Positions 34,476 to 46,615 of a stretch of 64,000 nucleotides of DNA are shown here, one piece after another. The DNA lies in assembly GCA_965153455.1 (NCBI GenBank), contig OZ234495.1, positions 7,312,875-7,376,874 on the forward strand, written 5' to 3'. The notes beneath the pieces were generated by a model. That model did not search any database. It was given only the letters and a program-made list of their open reading frames with translations, and had not been told where the DNA came from. Numbering within the stretch: the first letter of the stretch is position 1; each line of letters starts with the position of its first letter. Origin of the DNA: Sphagnum compactum. Its lineage: Eukaryota; Bryophyta; Sphagnopsida; Sphagnales. Position numbers and translations under genes: made by a program.

Positions 34476-35450
34476 ACAATTTTGAAAATACACAAATCCA
34501 AAAGAAACCTTTCCATTATTGGGAATTAACTAAAAATAAATTCTAGCTTGTTACATTCAGATGGGAACATATGAAACTATCTTACCTAACTAGTTCCAAT
34601 GAATCATTGCCATTGAAATAATCATAGTATAATCATTAATACTATATAATTAAAATATTTTCCCAATTTTAATATAATCAACATTAGTTTGAATTATAAG
34701 TTTGCAACCTTTGGAACCTTGCCTTGTTAATCTTTGTGTTTGTGTACTCCTTTTAGAGTTCTAGTTGCTTTTAAATAAAAAGGTAATGGCATAATTCAAG
34801 TTTTAGAATATTGATTATGAGTTTGTACATTCAATTTGGGCTATTAAAATATGGTCAAAGGAACAAAAACCTTCCCTCTTCAAAATGCTTTCAAATTAGT
34901 GTAATACATGTATCCAATATAAGCATATGTGACTAAGGATGTATCACATTATGTGTTAGTATCATGCTTTTAGGGAATGCAAATAACTAGTACTAACTAC
35001 TATAAACATGATTTGTCCCTAGTTCACTAGGAGTTTCACTAATCATTTAAATGAAATCACCATTAATTCATTGGATTATAATTCTAGTGAATTCATCACA
35101 TCTTCTAGTGATTGGTGATGGGTTGATATGAACAAGCATATTCACTAAGAATTAATCAAATTAAAACTGCCACATGAGATTCATTTTTTAAATTCAATTA
35201 TTTGTTAGGAATTTTATTTATTATTAATTCAGAATATTAATTTTATATTAGTAATAAATGGTTATCATTTTATGTACATATAATTAACATACCCCATTGA
35301 CCACATGAAAGTTGTATTAAAGTTTGAATCTTGAAAAAGGCGATAAAACATTACCATTGCAATCTTCACTTAATATAAAACAAGTGGGGTGATGAATGGA
35401 TTGAGTATGTTGTTTATTCCAATTTTTTTGCAAAAGCCAATTCCGATTAT
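34476..35450. other. AT-rich intergenic, nothing recognised
   Basis: No ORF or clear repeat. Confidence 0.5.
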
Positions 35451-35985
35451 TATTATCTTTTTCATACTATGTCCAAATGAAAAAACTAAACTTCATTTTA
35501 GAATATTTTTCTCAGATGTACACATCTTTAATTAAGGAAAAAAAATTGAATTTGACCAAAAATGCATTTGAATCTTGCAATTTAACACATTTCAACAATG
35601 ATGTTTTGAAGATTTTTTCTTTCTTTAACTAGTATTATCTTTTTCATACTTTGTCAAAATGAAAAAAATTAATTTCATTCTAAAAATGTTTTCCAAGATG
35701 TACATGTCTTTAATATTTTCAAGATTTTTTTTTGACTCATAGTACGTTTGAAACTTGCAATATTAATGCATTTCAACAATGGTGTCTTGAAGATTTTTTA
35801 AAAACCGTAACTATTTTTCTCATACTTTTCCAGATGAAAAAAAATTCATTATATATATTTATTCAAATATTTTCACATATATAAAATATTTAAGAAAAGA
35901 AAAATCAATTAATTTGACTGAAAATGAATTTGAATTTTTTAATTTAATACATTTCAACAATATTTTGTGAAAAAAAGAATTCAAA
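35451..35985. repeat. Tandem repeat, ~180-bp unit, three copies
   Basis: Unit starts at 35451, 35633 and 35811 (steps 182 and 178). Shared blocks: tattatctttttcatact, ccaaatgaaaaaa/ccagatgaaaaaa, agatgtacacatcttt/agatgtacatgtcttt, catttcaacaatg, and ttgaagattttt in units 1-2. The third unit is the most diverged. The unit length is in the usual range of plant satellite monomers, but there are only three copies. Confidence 0.8.
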
Positions 35986-37160
35986 TAAATTTTTTTGTGA
36001 ATAAGCATTTTTTTTAAAAAAAAATTTGTTCAAGAAAATATTTCATTGTTGATGGAAACTTATACTATTATATTTATTTCCCCACATTCTCAGCATGTAT
36101 TTAATCAATAGAAAATTTTATCATTTATTATTATACTAGACATAATTATTTAATAATTAGCTCAAGTGTGTAATATATAATTAATTAAACACATAATATT
36201 ATGTTAATTTAAGAATATTTTATAATGGCATATAAAATATTAAAATTATTTTGAATAATCATTAGTTTATACATTGTTTTTCAATATCAAAATTTTTCTA
36301 TAGATAGAAAAGTTTCATCTTTTAAAGGATTTTTTAATATTATAAAATGGTGTTTAATCAAGGTGTATGACCAAATTAAATAACAATTTAAAGGTTTTGA
36401 TAAGTAAATAAACATAAAAATTAATAAACTGAAATACTTAACTTAATCTATGTTTACAATAATCTGAAAAACAAAAAAATGAACCTTCGAGTGAATTATT
36501 TTGATTTAGAAGTAAATTATTTTATCATCTAAATTTAAGATTATGTAGAAGAATAACATTATATGTAAGGTTTTTTAATTATTTTTTATACACATATAAT
36601 TTTCATTAAGTTTTTTGGAAAGGTTTTTTCATTTATTATAATAATCTTAATAAGAATTATAACATGTTTTTAAAGTTGTATGAGGACCAAATTTCTTAAT
36701 AAATTAAGAAATACAGACATTTAATAAATATTTAAATTCAATTAATTATTGATTAATATCTATTTCCAATCATTTATAAATAATTTTAATAACAAAAAAT
36801 TGAACCTTAATGAATTAGGGATAAATGATTTCACACATGGTGAAATCGCACTAGGTTCAAACATTAATTAATGATCCCATTTCATTTTTAAGGCCCCATA
36901 ATAAAATGGTTAGTGAATTGGACCCATGTTTTCTTATAATGCAATGACTATTGATGACTTATTCAACAATTTGAAGTTGTTGAATCTATATATGAACAAT
37001 ATGAACTAAGGTGCCACCATAAGAATCCAATGAACTTGAATAATAATAGAAATAAAAATTGCAAGAATTTGTAATAGATTTGAGGAAGAAAAAATGGAGG
37101 GAGAATTTGAATGGAAAGTTATAGAAGAAACAATTGAAAGAAAGTAATATGTAGAATAAG
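35986..37160. other. Extremely AT-rich intergenic DNA
   Basis: A/T homopolymer runs and attaattaa-type tracts dominate. No gene. Confidence 0.6.
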
Positions 37161-37166
37161 TGGAGG

Positions 37167-37185
37167 TTTTAGGGTTTAGGGTTTA
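37167..37185 (+). repeat. Interstitial telomere-type repeat (TTTAGGG)
   Basis: About two and a half units of the plant telomere heptamer (ttttagggtttagggttta). The same motif read in reverse contains the telo-box AAACCCTAAA found in some plant promoters, but no gene lies close by. Confidence 0.7.
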
Positions 37186-38040
37186 AAGAAAAAGATTATG
37201 GACCCCAAAAATTCATACTTCCAGACATAAGATAATTTTAAGGTGATTGCAAGTGGATGGACCTATAGTTTCATGAGAAATTTTGTCTTTTAAAAAGTTT
37301 CAAAAAGATAGTTGTGTGTATGAAACATGGAGACACGAGATTTGAGATGTTTTACAATGTGTTTTATATCATGCTTATGGAATGCGATTAACTTAGTGTT
37401 AATTATTACTTTAGTCTACTCCTTGGCATTGCTATGAAAGGGAATCTTATCATGCCATAACAATGGAGTTATTTTTTAAAAATGTGTATCCCTCCATTCA
37501 AGTAGACTTATGAAATGACCTCAAATTGTGTTCATTTAATTCAACAACCTCATACAATCCTCACAAAATGGCAACAAACATTCATATGTACACAAAAGTA
37601 GATGAAAATTGTTAAGTTTTACTCATTTGCATCATTATAGGACATGGCATTTGTATTCAACATGACATTATGTTTGGCAAGAAGGATCTATTTTCAAATG
37701 TGTAATGAGAAGCTCTAGAACCAAGAACATGAAAAATTAAAAGTGAAATTAAAAGGAGTAGCAAATCAAAATTTAGAACCATTTTTTTATTAAATCCTTT
37801 ATATACTTTGCTACAAGTGCTTTAAATATGATCATTGACAAACCATCCTTGCTTATAAGATGTAATAATCCATCTTGTCAACTTATAATGTCACATGACT
37901 AATTGTTATTGTTACTTATATAATTGTGTACCAATGTCATAAGTTGCAAATGTTGTCATGTTAAAAATCTCATCTTACATTTTTTAATTACATATTCATT
38001 TGGAAACTTCAGTTTCATTACAAGACTTACCAACCACCTT

Positions 38041-38084
38041 CCCCCCCCCCCCCAACCCCAAACCCCAAACCCCAAACCCCTAAC
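38041..38084. repeat. Poly-C followed by CCCCAAA telomere-like repeats
   Basis: Thirteen C, then ccccaaa units repeated about three times and ending cccctaac. It resembles a degenerate CCCTAAA telomere array. Orientation is opposite to the tract at 37167. Confidence 0.85.
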
Positions 38085-40100
38085 TTTGATAATTGTTATC
38101 TTGTAAATTTAAACATAAATAGGTTATATAATTGCATTGGGTGCAATTGTAACATTTTCTTTTGAACTTGAAATTCAATAAATGTTCAAAATGTTCAAGT
38201 GTTTATTATTTTGTCCTATCAAACAACACATTTATATTATCTAGAGGTGGTTGGTTTAAATAAAGGAAAATCAAACATGCCATTAGCAAAGGTCATAGGG
38301 TTGTTATAAGAAAAAAAAATCCTCATTTCTTTTTAGCAAATATTGCACATTATTCCACACCTAATGTGCAATCTTTACTTAATATAACATAAGCATTCAC
38401 AACATGAAACAAGAATTAAAATTTTCTTTTAATAGGTTTCTAGTCACCATGCATGACCCACATTAATTTGCACATAATCTTATCATGTACCCATGATTTA
38501 TAATTGGCGAAAACTATCAAAATATTTAACTTTTCAATAAAAGGGGTCCAACAACCCTATTTTTAATATTCTAGAATTTCAACGAACAAGAGTAACTCAA
38601 AAAGGCATAGCTTTTGAGTAAAAAAAAGATAGTCTTGGTTGGCATTGTATTCCCTAAATGGAAGTTGGAAGTTCAAAACTCCAAATCATTAGCAAGCAAT
38701 ACTTTCTTTTAAGTTGAACCATAATGACATATATGATATTCTATTTGTACTTGGTGTACATGTTTATTGCCACCAACATCAAATGACACATATCAGACAA
38801 TAACATTAATTCAACTGTTCTTACAATACTTTAGTCGATGTTGATAAATGATCACATAAGAAGTTCAACTTCATTTATTATCAACACATATAAAACAAAA
38901 TTTATACAAATGATTGGATTTTCCACATCTCATTCCATCAGAAGTAATGCACATTCAATACTCACCTTCAACAATAAACTGCATTCAAATTTATTGATCA
39001 CTACATATACCACACATGCACTATAAAAGAATTCCAACTTATGCAATATTTTTTCATGCACCCCATTTTATTGCTATTCTTTTCATATATTTACAAGTTA
39101 TTTCAAATAAAATTCTCATCTTTCCATTTTAAGTAATCCTTTTTTATGAACATTTGAATGTGATAGATGGGTAGCCCTTTTTGCATAAATAAACAATTTA
39201 AAAAAGATATTTATTTCCTTCACTTAATTTTCATTACATCATTATGCACGTGCATCATTGTATCATTACATCCTTGTCATGCACATTTGTATGTGGCTTT
39301 CAATACTAAACCGTGTCTTGGAACATTAAATTAGTTTTATATTTCTTTTTTATTTGATGTTGCATCATGATGCATGTTAATATGTGGAGCGAGGGTTTTT
39401 TCTCATATTTGTAGGTTTCTTCTTGAGATAATCACAATGCATATTTGCAATTAGAGACTTGTACTTAACCATAATCCATTTCAAAAAACTCAACATGGAA
39501 ATCCAATGACTTTCACAAACCTCAACAACATTAAACATTTTCTTTTTGAAATCTTAACAAGGTTGGTAAATTCCAAGAACTTTTTGGGGTTGTGAGCAAA
39601 AAATGAATAAACAGACTATGACATGGATTCAATTTAGGATATCAAGGAGATTTTGGATAACACAACAACTACACACCACACCCACAAGAGAAAACAACGT
39701 TGGATTTTAGTTGCAAAGTTATCCCAACTCATGCAATGTCCTTGAAGTGTAGAATCTCTTTGCAACCAAAGTGCACCCTTGCGACACCGTTGATTTGACA
39801 AGCATAGAATGGCTTGAACTTTAAAGAACTTTCAATGGTGCCATGTAATGACAAACAAATTATCGAACTCAATGAATAATGCAAAAGGAGGATAATCAAA
39901 GCAACAAGCTTCACTAGGAAACTTAGGAGAAAATCATTATGCATGTGAATCTTGCATCCAATAGTGGTTGTCAAATCTTTTCTTATGTCTTTGAAATCAT
40001 CGCTTATGATAATCAACACTAATTTGAAAGGAACCAATGAGAGGAGATCATACTCTAGTTAACTTTGATGCCATTTCTACACATTAATTGCTTCTCTTAT
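38085..40100. other. AT-rich intergenic, no gene seen
   Basis: Short ORFs (38838-39026 plus, 39729-40037 minus) have no recognisable content. Confidence 0.5.
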
Positions 40101-41425
40101 TGCTTATGTAAAATAAATAAAAAAGTGTAATGAGAAATAAAGTGTAAGACGACCCTCCAAGAGATCAATGCTAATCCCTAAAAAAAACCTCCCAAAGGTT
40201 GTTTTTTTTATTAGCACTAATCTCATCAGCAAAAGTTCAAGGCCAACCACGGGTACACCTAGCAATTGGTGCTGATTTCCACTTATGCCATTAGCACTAA
40301 TCTCTCTTGAGATAAGCACAGGTTTGACACCCACTAATGAAAAAACACACCAAAGAAGTGAAAGAGGAGGCACATTTGAATTATTATGGATTATGGAGTC
40401 CTTGACTCCTTTCACTTCGATTCACAATGACATGTTCAGCGATGATTTTGGAAGCATTGTGGCTTTTGTTGGTTTCTCAAGAATGGTGTGCGTGGAAAGA
40501 ATGTTGAGTTGTGGAGATGGTGAACATCTGGAGGATAAGAAGAGGAGCAAGCCCAACTATGGACAGACCTGTAGAAGGCTAGATGTTCTCAGTCTCCATA
40601 CTTCTGTGATTAGGTTTCCTTTCTAGTCGAGGAGATATAAAATTTCATATCAGTCTTCCGCGACGTCTCTCTCTTCAATTGCAATGCACTTCTCTCCAGC
40701 TATGCAGGTGCTTGGATAAGGGTGATGATTAACCAGGAACTGCCAAGGTCCAGTGAGGATGGGATGGGCCTCGTGGAAAAATTTCTTGGGCCATATTCTT
40801 GTGAGATCCATGGTTGGCGTGTTGGACTTGATGCTGCATTGAACATAAGGGTTTATTAAGACTCAGATGACCCTGGGGTCTAAGTTTCTTGGTGCATATG
40901 GGACTATTGTTCACAATTTTAGAAGGCATACAGAGAACCCCAAAGTTCCCTTTTGAGAGAAGGACCAAATGTTGGTACAAGTGAGTCCAACTCTGAAAAA
41001 CACCCAGATCAAGTTGAAGCTCAGTGCAAGCAGAGAATGTAGGATTAGAGTTACTAAAGTGAATTTGCTTGGGATCCATTTGAGGTTGTGCAGGAAAACA
41101 ACAATTTGGTGGACCTTCAACTAATTCAATTATCATAAACACAGTGCAATTTGTGGTGTGATCTTCATGTTATTGTAGCTTTTTGGTTTATTTGGGAACT
41201 TCCTTTTTGGTTATAGTCCAACATTATGTGCTGCCACCATTCAAGCGACAAGGAAGACTTGAGACAACATTGAAAACATAATTGAAAACATTGTTTCAAC
41301 AACTGTCGTCAAGATGTAACTCGAGCCACACAAAAGCAACAAAAGGATGCTGAAACTTGAAAGCTAATTCTACAAGAAAAAAGGTTCAACCACTCACATG
41401 TAGGGTTAGGGAGGGGAAATAGACT
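40101..41425. other. Less AT-rich intergenic block with unrecognised ORFs
   Basis: Three ORFs above 100 codons (40104-40415 minus; 40285-40626 plus; 40729-41142 minus) overlap or lie close. None shows a domain I can name or splice context. The composition from 40400 to 41190 is nearer to exon-like DNA, so a decayed gene is possible. The motif attagcactaatctc occurs twice (about 40211 and 40291). Confidence 0.35.
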
Positions 41426-41454
41426 TGGGGTCCATGCTGTTATGCACTAGTTAC

Positions 41455-41625
41455 TTGTGACAATCAACTGATGAAAAACTTGAATTGATTTTGGGAAAAT
41501 GAAGTTCCATTTGAATGAATATATTGAATGACATTGCATGGGACTTGAATTAAATTGAATTAAAATTCAGATTTAATGGAATTGACTTCAAATTCTTGAA
41601 TCAATTCCTGAATTGAATTAGTGTG
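41455..41625 (+). repeat. Dispersed TTGAATTGAA-family repeat, partial copy
   Basis: Shares gacaatcaactgatgaaaaa, attgaatgacattgcatg and acttgaattaaattgaatt with the arms at 32985-33250 (inverted) and 34220-34475. Confidence 0.6.
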
Positions 41626-41949
41626 CATCATGGATGGGGGAGCATGCAAGATCGAATTTACCCTCTTATAGAAATCACACTGTATAAATGTGCCAAAACA
41701 ACTATGGGCCAAAAACCAACTGATAGGGTCAATGTGAGGTTGGATTCAATCCGAGGCTCAAGTATTACAAAAACAATTTGTTTTCACCAGTACAACTCAA
41801 GCCAATGTCACAACTCAAGCTAATGATGATGTGGTGCCTTTGCACCTGAAACCGACAATAACATGTTGCCACCATAGCTCAAGCCACAAGAAAGCAACAA
41901 ATTTGTATTGAGAGCAAAATTAAGCTGTTGTCATCCATCCATCCTTCAT

Positions 41950-42017
41950 GGTGCACTGGTGGGGGTGCTGGTTCACTGTGCAATAGGCCACAGTGAACCA
42001 GCACCCACCAGTACACC
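41950..42017. repeat. Strong inverted repeat / hairpin (30-bp arms, 8-nt loop)
   Basis: Left arm 41950-41980 (ggtgcactggtggg, ggtgctggttcactgtg). Right arm 41989-42017 (cacagtgaaccagca, cccaccagtacacc). The arms pair along 29 bases with one mismatch and a two-base bulge. Arm-like single copies occur at about 44032-44056 and, inverted, 45196-45225 (catggtgtgctggtgggtgctg), so the arm belongs to a dispersed family. No ORF is meant here. Confidence 0.85.
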
Positions 42018-42059
42018 ATCCGCTGGATGCCTGTGCACAGTGAACTGGTTTAAAATAGC

Positions 42060-44029
42060 CAACATTATTGAACACAAAAGCATTAAGAAGCCACCAAATT
42101 AGAAATCCTAGGCTTCCACACAACTCAAAGAGTGAGCAAGAATTGTAAGAATGCTACTATAATTCATGGCTCAATTTGTTGCACATCTCCTCAGAGCTAT
42201 GAATCTTAGTCTGCTGCCCTGAACCAAAAGGTTAGAGAGTTATCACTGAGCTGCTCCCACCAGATAAAGACTTTACAGTTGGACAAGAAAACAAGCAGGA
42301 GCAGAAACATATAAGCCAAATTGCCTACTTGTTTCCCACACAATGTTTAGTTCACGAGCACAAGAAATTTCTTGACTTCAAATTAAACTGAAAGTTCAAT
42401 TGGACTACATAGACCTACTTCACCCAGTTTTAACCAGGCCGTAATGGCCTGTCAGCAATTTTGTAGTGTAGTTGGAGGATGCCTTAAATCTGTAAGATTC
42501 ACGCCTAGGTCAGGAGGTCATCTTATGGAAATGTAAGAGCCCACTGTTGTTCACATTGATGAATTGTTCGGATCTCCAAACATCAGCAAACAAGCTGTCA
42601 CCCTACTCTTTGTCTCCATCAACAACATGACCAGTCTTCAGACTCAATTTTTTCTCCCCCTGTGCAGATCCCATGACAAGTCAACAGAGAGCAAATACTG
42701 CTGATCATGAATCACAGGATTAGGGCTGCAGTCAGTATAGGAGGGAGAGACACACCCAAGATCTCAGTCATTGCAGATATCCCAACAGAAGCAGTTGTGT
42801 ACCAAAACATGGAGCATGAGAGAGCTGGATGCAACTCCCAACCCTCCATGACTATACCAAGATTTCTATGAAGGGATCATGACAAGTGCATAACATCTGA
42901 GGATAACAACTTTGGCCATGCAACTATATTCTAACAAGCATACTTAATTCTCCTACCCTTGTGAAAATCTGGGGCAGAGTGTTACTGAGGCCCACTGCAT
43001 GTTGCGGAAACATCTCCACTGCAACTAATTGGTTCAAAATACATGAGCCCTACAGTCTAGAGTGAGAAATAATGAGGCCAGGATGCCCTGACCAGAGAGG
43101 GATAGAGAGAGTTCAGTCCCAAACTAAAGATGCTGGCTTTCATACCAAAGGTGATCAATGCAATAGGAAGATACTTAAGATGAAGTTGGCAATCAAGCTG
43201 ACAAGGGAACTGATGTCATCACATTGAGCTAGTTGCAAAGTACCGAAGAGCAGTATGGAGCCTCAAATAGTTTCTAGAAACTTGCCTGTTCAGAGTAGAT
43301 TCTGCAAATGTAGAGCACTTCAGGTCTAAGCAGTAAGGAACCTGCTTGAGAGATCCCATAGAATCAAGCCTGCAAACTGTACATCTAATGGCACTGCAAT
43401 TCAATTCTGAAGCTGCAATGACCTGATATGGTTTAAGTAGAAATGAAACTACCCAAATAGATCATGAAACACATATTTGCTAGATGACTGTTGCTTCCAA
43501 ATTGAACTAGGTATATTTCAAGTTGCTAGCATCCTCAAACACTCAAAGAGTGCCAAGACATGCGCAGTGTCATTAGAATTATCAGACACTAATGGACAGG
43601 GTTCATACTATTGGTCCATCATCAACACCTATCATTGGCTTATTTAGGGTTTCATGGTCAAAAGCTTTGACAAGGGCGAAAAAAAAACTCATCTAAAGTT
43701 TTATGTCACATTTCAAAATTCTGAAACAGAGTAGGAATGTTAGGCCTTGGCTGGTTCCAAATTAGACTAAAACTTAGCCTTGATGGCAGGGTCTAGCGAG
43801 TCTAAGTAATGAGTCTAAGTCCGTCTTGAGTGGTCGAAATTTTGGGACTACCAAATGTGCCGTGGGGTGCGCAGGTAGCTGGGAGCTAAAGGAGTTGACG
43901 CAAGAGAAGCTTGGTGAGGTGCATGAAGCGCAAGTCAACAAACGGGAAAAGGTGTGTAAGCTTCATTTTGCCACAATAAAATGACGTGCTTTAGCTGGGG
44001 AATAAGGGAATATGACATGTCACATGACC
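42060..44029. other. Intergenic or far 3' region of the AIL gene, no ORF recognised
   Basis: Composition is moderately AT-rich, less so than 26-39 kb. Only one short minus ORF (43219-43404), without recognisable content. 43740-44250 is locally GC-richer and could be an LTR relic, but its ends were not found. Confidence 0.4.
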
Positions 44030-45225
44030 CAACACCCACCAGTGCACCATCCATTAGATCACCGATCTGTGCTATGGAATGGGCTTAGGACCAAGTCAAG
44101 CTTGGTAGGGCGAGCGTTATTTCCGTGGGTTGGTAATTGGTTATAAGGTAGAATAGCCCATGAGTGATGATCACTTAAGTGCTTAGGGCAGGTTAGATCC
44201 AAGGGGAGGGTTCTGTTGTTTTTGGTGTCCAAACAAAACTTAAACCCCTCCTATTGACACAACTAGTGCATTATAAATTGTCAAAAACATATTGGAATTG
44301 AGAAAGTTACAGCCCCCCAAGGAGAGAGGGTCAAGAACTCAAAAGAACAAATCACTAAATATTACAAAGCCCATTCCCGATCACCCAAAAAGTTCCTTGT
44401 ATGTTGCTATTAGAGTTCAAAGATGATTTGTAAAACTGAAGGTGGTGCTCCTATAGCATTTTAAACTGTTTTAAATGAATAAGAAATGAGAAAGTTAGAA
44501 GCTTTGAAAGTAGGAGGGTTCCAAAGAGAAGAAAAAAAGGAAAATAATGCATTTTGTGAGTTGGAAAGCTTATTTTTTTTCTTGCTATTTTTTCATTACT
44601 CATTTTCCTTTGCACTTCAAAGACGATTTCTCAAGCTAGAGGTAGTGTTCCCATAGCATTTTAAATCACTCAAAATGAAGCATAGATGACAAAGATCTAA
44701 AGAAGTGATCAGTGATAGGGTAGTGATCAGTGATGGGCAGTTCTACCCTACCTGGGCCTGTTTCAAAGAATAACTGGTTTCCCCACTGTCAATTCACATT
44801 TCATGTCCTCCAACGTCATTTACATTACAAGTCAAATTGAGGACATTAAAAGCAGAACTAGCAGGTGAATGTCTAACCCACCAAGGCAACCCTTGAAAAG
44901 GTGCCTAAATAGGAAACTACAAACCATTGAGATTCTGGTGTCCACCAACTACAACTGAGTTACCAAGGTTCTACTTTCCTAACCTAAATTCTCCTAACCT
45001 ATTTTGTAAACCCTCCTCCTTTCCCCTCACACTAGCTATGTAAATGACTTTATGTTAGTGGGTAAGTATCTGAGGTAAGTAGGTAAAGAAACTTGGGTAA
45101 CTACTAGGTAGGTAGATGGTTAGTAAATGCTTGACCAACGTGGTAAACTATGGGACACATATATGTACAACGAAAAAGTGTTTCCTATCCATACACCATC
45201 CATCTTGCATGGTGTGCTGGTGGGT
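44030..45225. repeat. Possible ~1.2 kb element bounded by inverted hairpin-family arms
   Basis: aacacccaccagtgcaccat near 44032 pairs with tggtgtgctggtgggtgctg near 45205 in opposite orientation. These are the same arms as in the hairpin at 41950-42017. The interior holds a ~200-bp spaced duplication (44413-44490 and 44612-44690, sharing ttcaaaga, atagcattttaaa) and a 17-bp tandem (gtgatcagtgat twice, 44706-44740). No ORF. Confidence 0.4.
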
Positions 45226-46615
45226 GCTGATTTACTCTGGCTGTGCAATGCTGATCCTTTTATGCTGTAGAAAAGGATCAGCAATGTGGCACCACGAAAG
45301 GATCAACAGTTGCAAAAAGGTGCAGTATATTCATCAACATGCATTTAGTCCAGAGCTGGGGGTTTCAGGACTCATGACCCCGGTGGAGCTATATATCTTG
45401 CTGGAGCAAAACATCAAGGGCTGATCTAATTGCTGTCAAACAGCATCATCGAGTAAGTCATGATGCAGGGTCACCAAAGGGCAGCAGCAGCAGCTACTGG
45501 CCCAAGTTACAAAAACCGTAACTTTGAACAAAGACTGTTGTTGATCGACAGCCGACTGCTGCTATCTACACTGATGTACTAGTGACCTGACCCATGACGC
45601 AGCATTACTCACACTGTTCCACTTTCTCCGAGGGGCAAATTGAATGTTTCGAAGTCCGGCTGGCAGGGGAGACCTACAATGCAGCAGCTGAGACGACCCT
45701 CCAGGTTTCCAGGCAGTAAGTACATGAAGAAGGACCTGTTAATTGTGACACAGCATTCATGTTGCATGCTAGTAGTACTAGTGTTAGACTGGATCAGACC
45801 AAATCGATCAGCTCTATATTACCGCTCGTTTGATTTCAGTCTGACAACCGCGGCTCACTTGCAGTCTAATCATAGTCGCTAAAGTTGCTTTTGATGCTAC
45901 AATATTATCAGCGCCCATGACGATTACTATAGATTTTCTACAGAATTTTTGGAAGCCCGTTAAAAACTTAAACATCCTACTACTGTATGATTTCAACCGG
46001 TATTCTTCGCGATTCAATATCTAGCGTTACTCTACAGTGTGCGGACAATATACATTGTCCACATGACGCAATGGGTAAGCTGCTTTAGAGGCAGTTTTAC
46101 TACTTATTGCATTGTGTGAAAGGTTTGCTCATATATTGTAGACTCCAATGAACATGTTGAAGCAGGTTCTAACCTTGAAGAACGTTAATCATCATGCAAA
46201 TTGTACAAAAAATGTATTATACAGAGCTCTTGATGAATTTTGAGATCTCACCTACCCTATCCATAATAAATCATGAACAGTATGGATATCTAACATCAAA
46301 GACAATTTTTCCATTCTGTATAAACAAATCCCCCTCACATGACCCAATGAACCATAATCAAGATCCAATACAAATGCCACCGACAATGTTTGTTTGGCCA
46401 GCATAAACATTTTTGACTCTTTAGAGTTCTCTGTCTGCACTTTTGACAGTCCAATCAGGTTGATCATTTTATCTATATTCCTGGTGTGCTATAAATCAAA
46501 AGAGTGTTTCCAGTGGACCAATAGTATCAGTAGGATCGAGGGAAAAGGAGAGGGACATTGAAGGCCAAAAGCAAGGTTGATTTCTAACCTTCACTGGCAT
46601 TGTAACTGCCAAAGC
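45226..46615. other. Region downstream of the AIL stop codon, possible 3' UTR at its upper end
   Basis: ORFs at 45116-45424, 45640-45882 (plus), 45814-46017 and 46252-46467 (minus) show nothing recognisable. The 3' UTR of the AIL gene must begin at 46615 on minus. A clear polyadenylation signal was not identified. Confidence 0.4.

Noticed and set aside
40285-41142. Overlapping 113- and 137-codon ORFs on opposite strands
   Set aside because: No recognisable protein family or conserved motif; may be a very old pseudogene but nothing supports a call.
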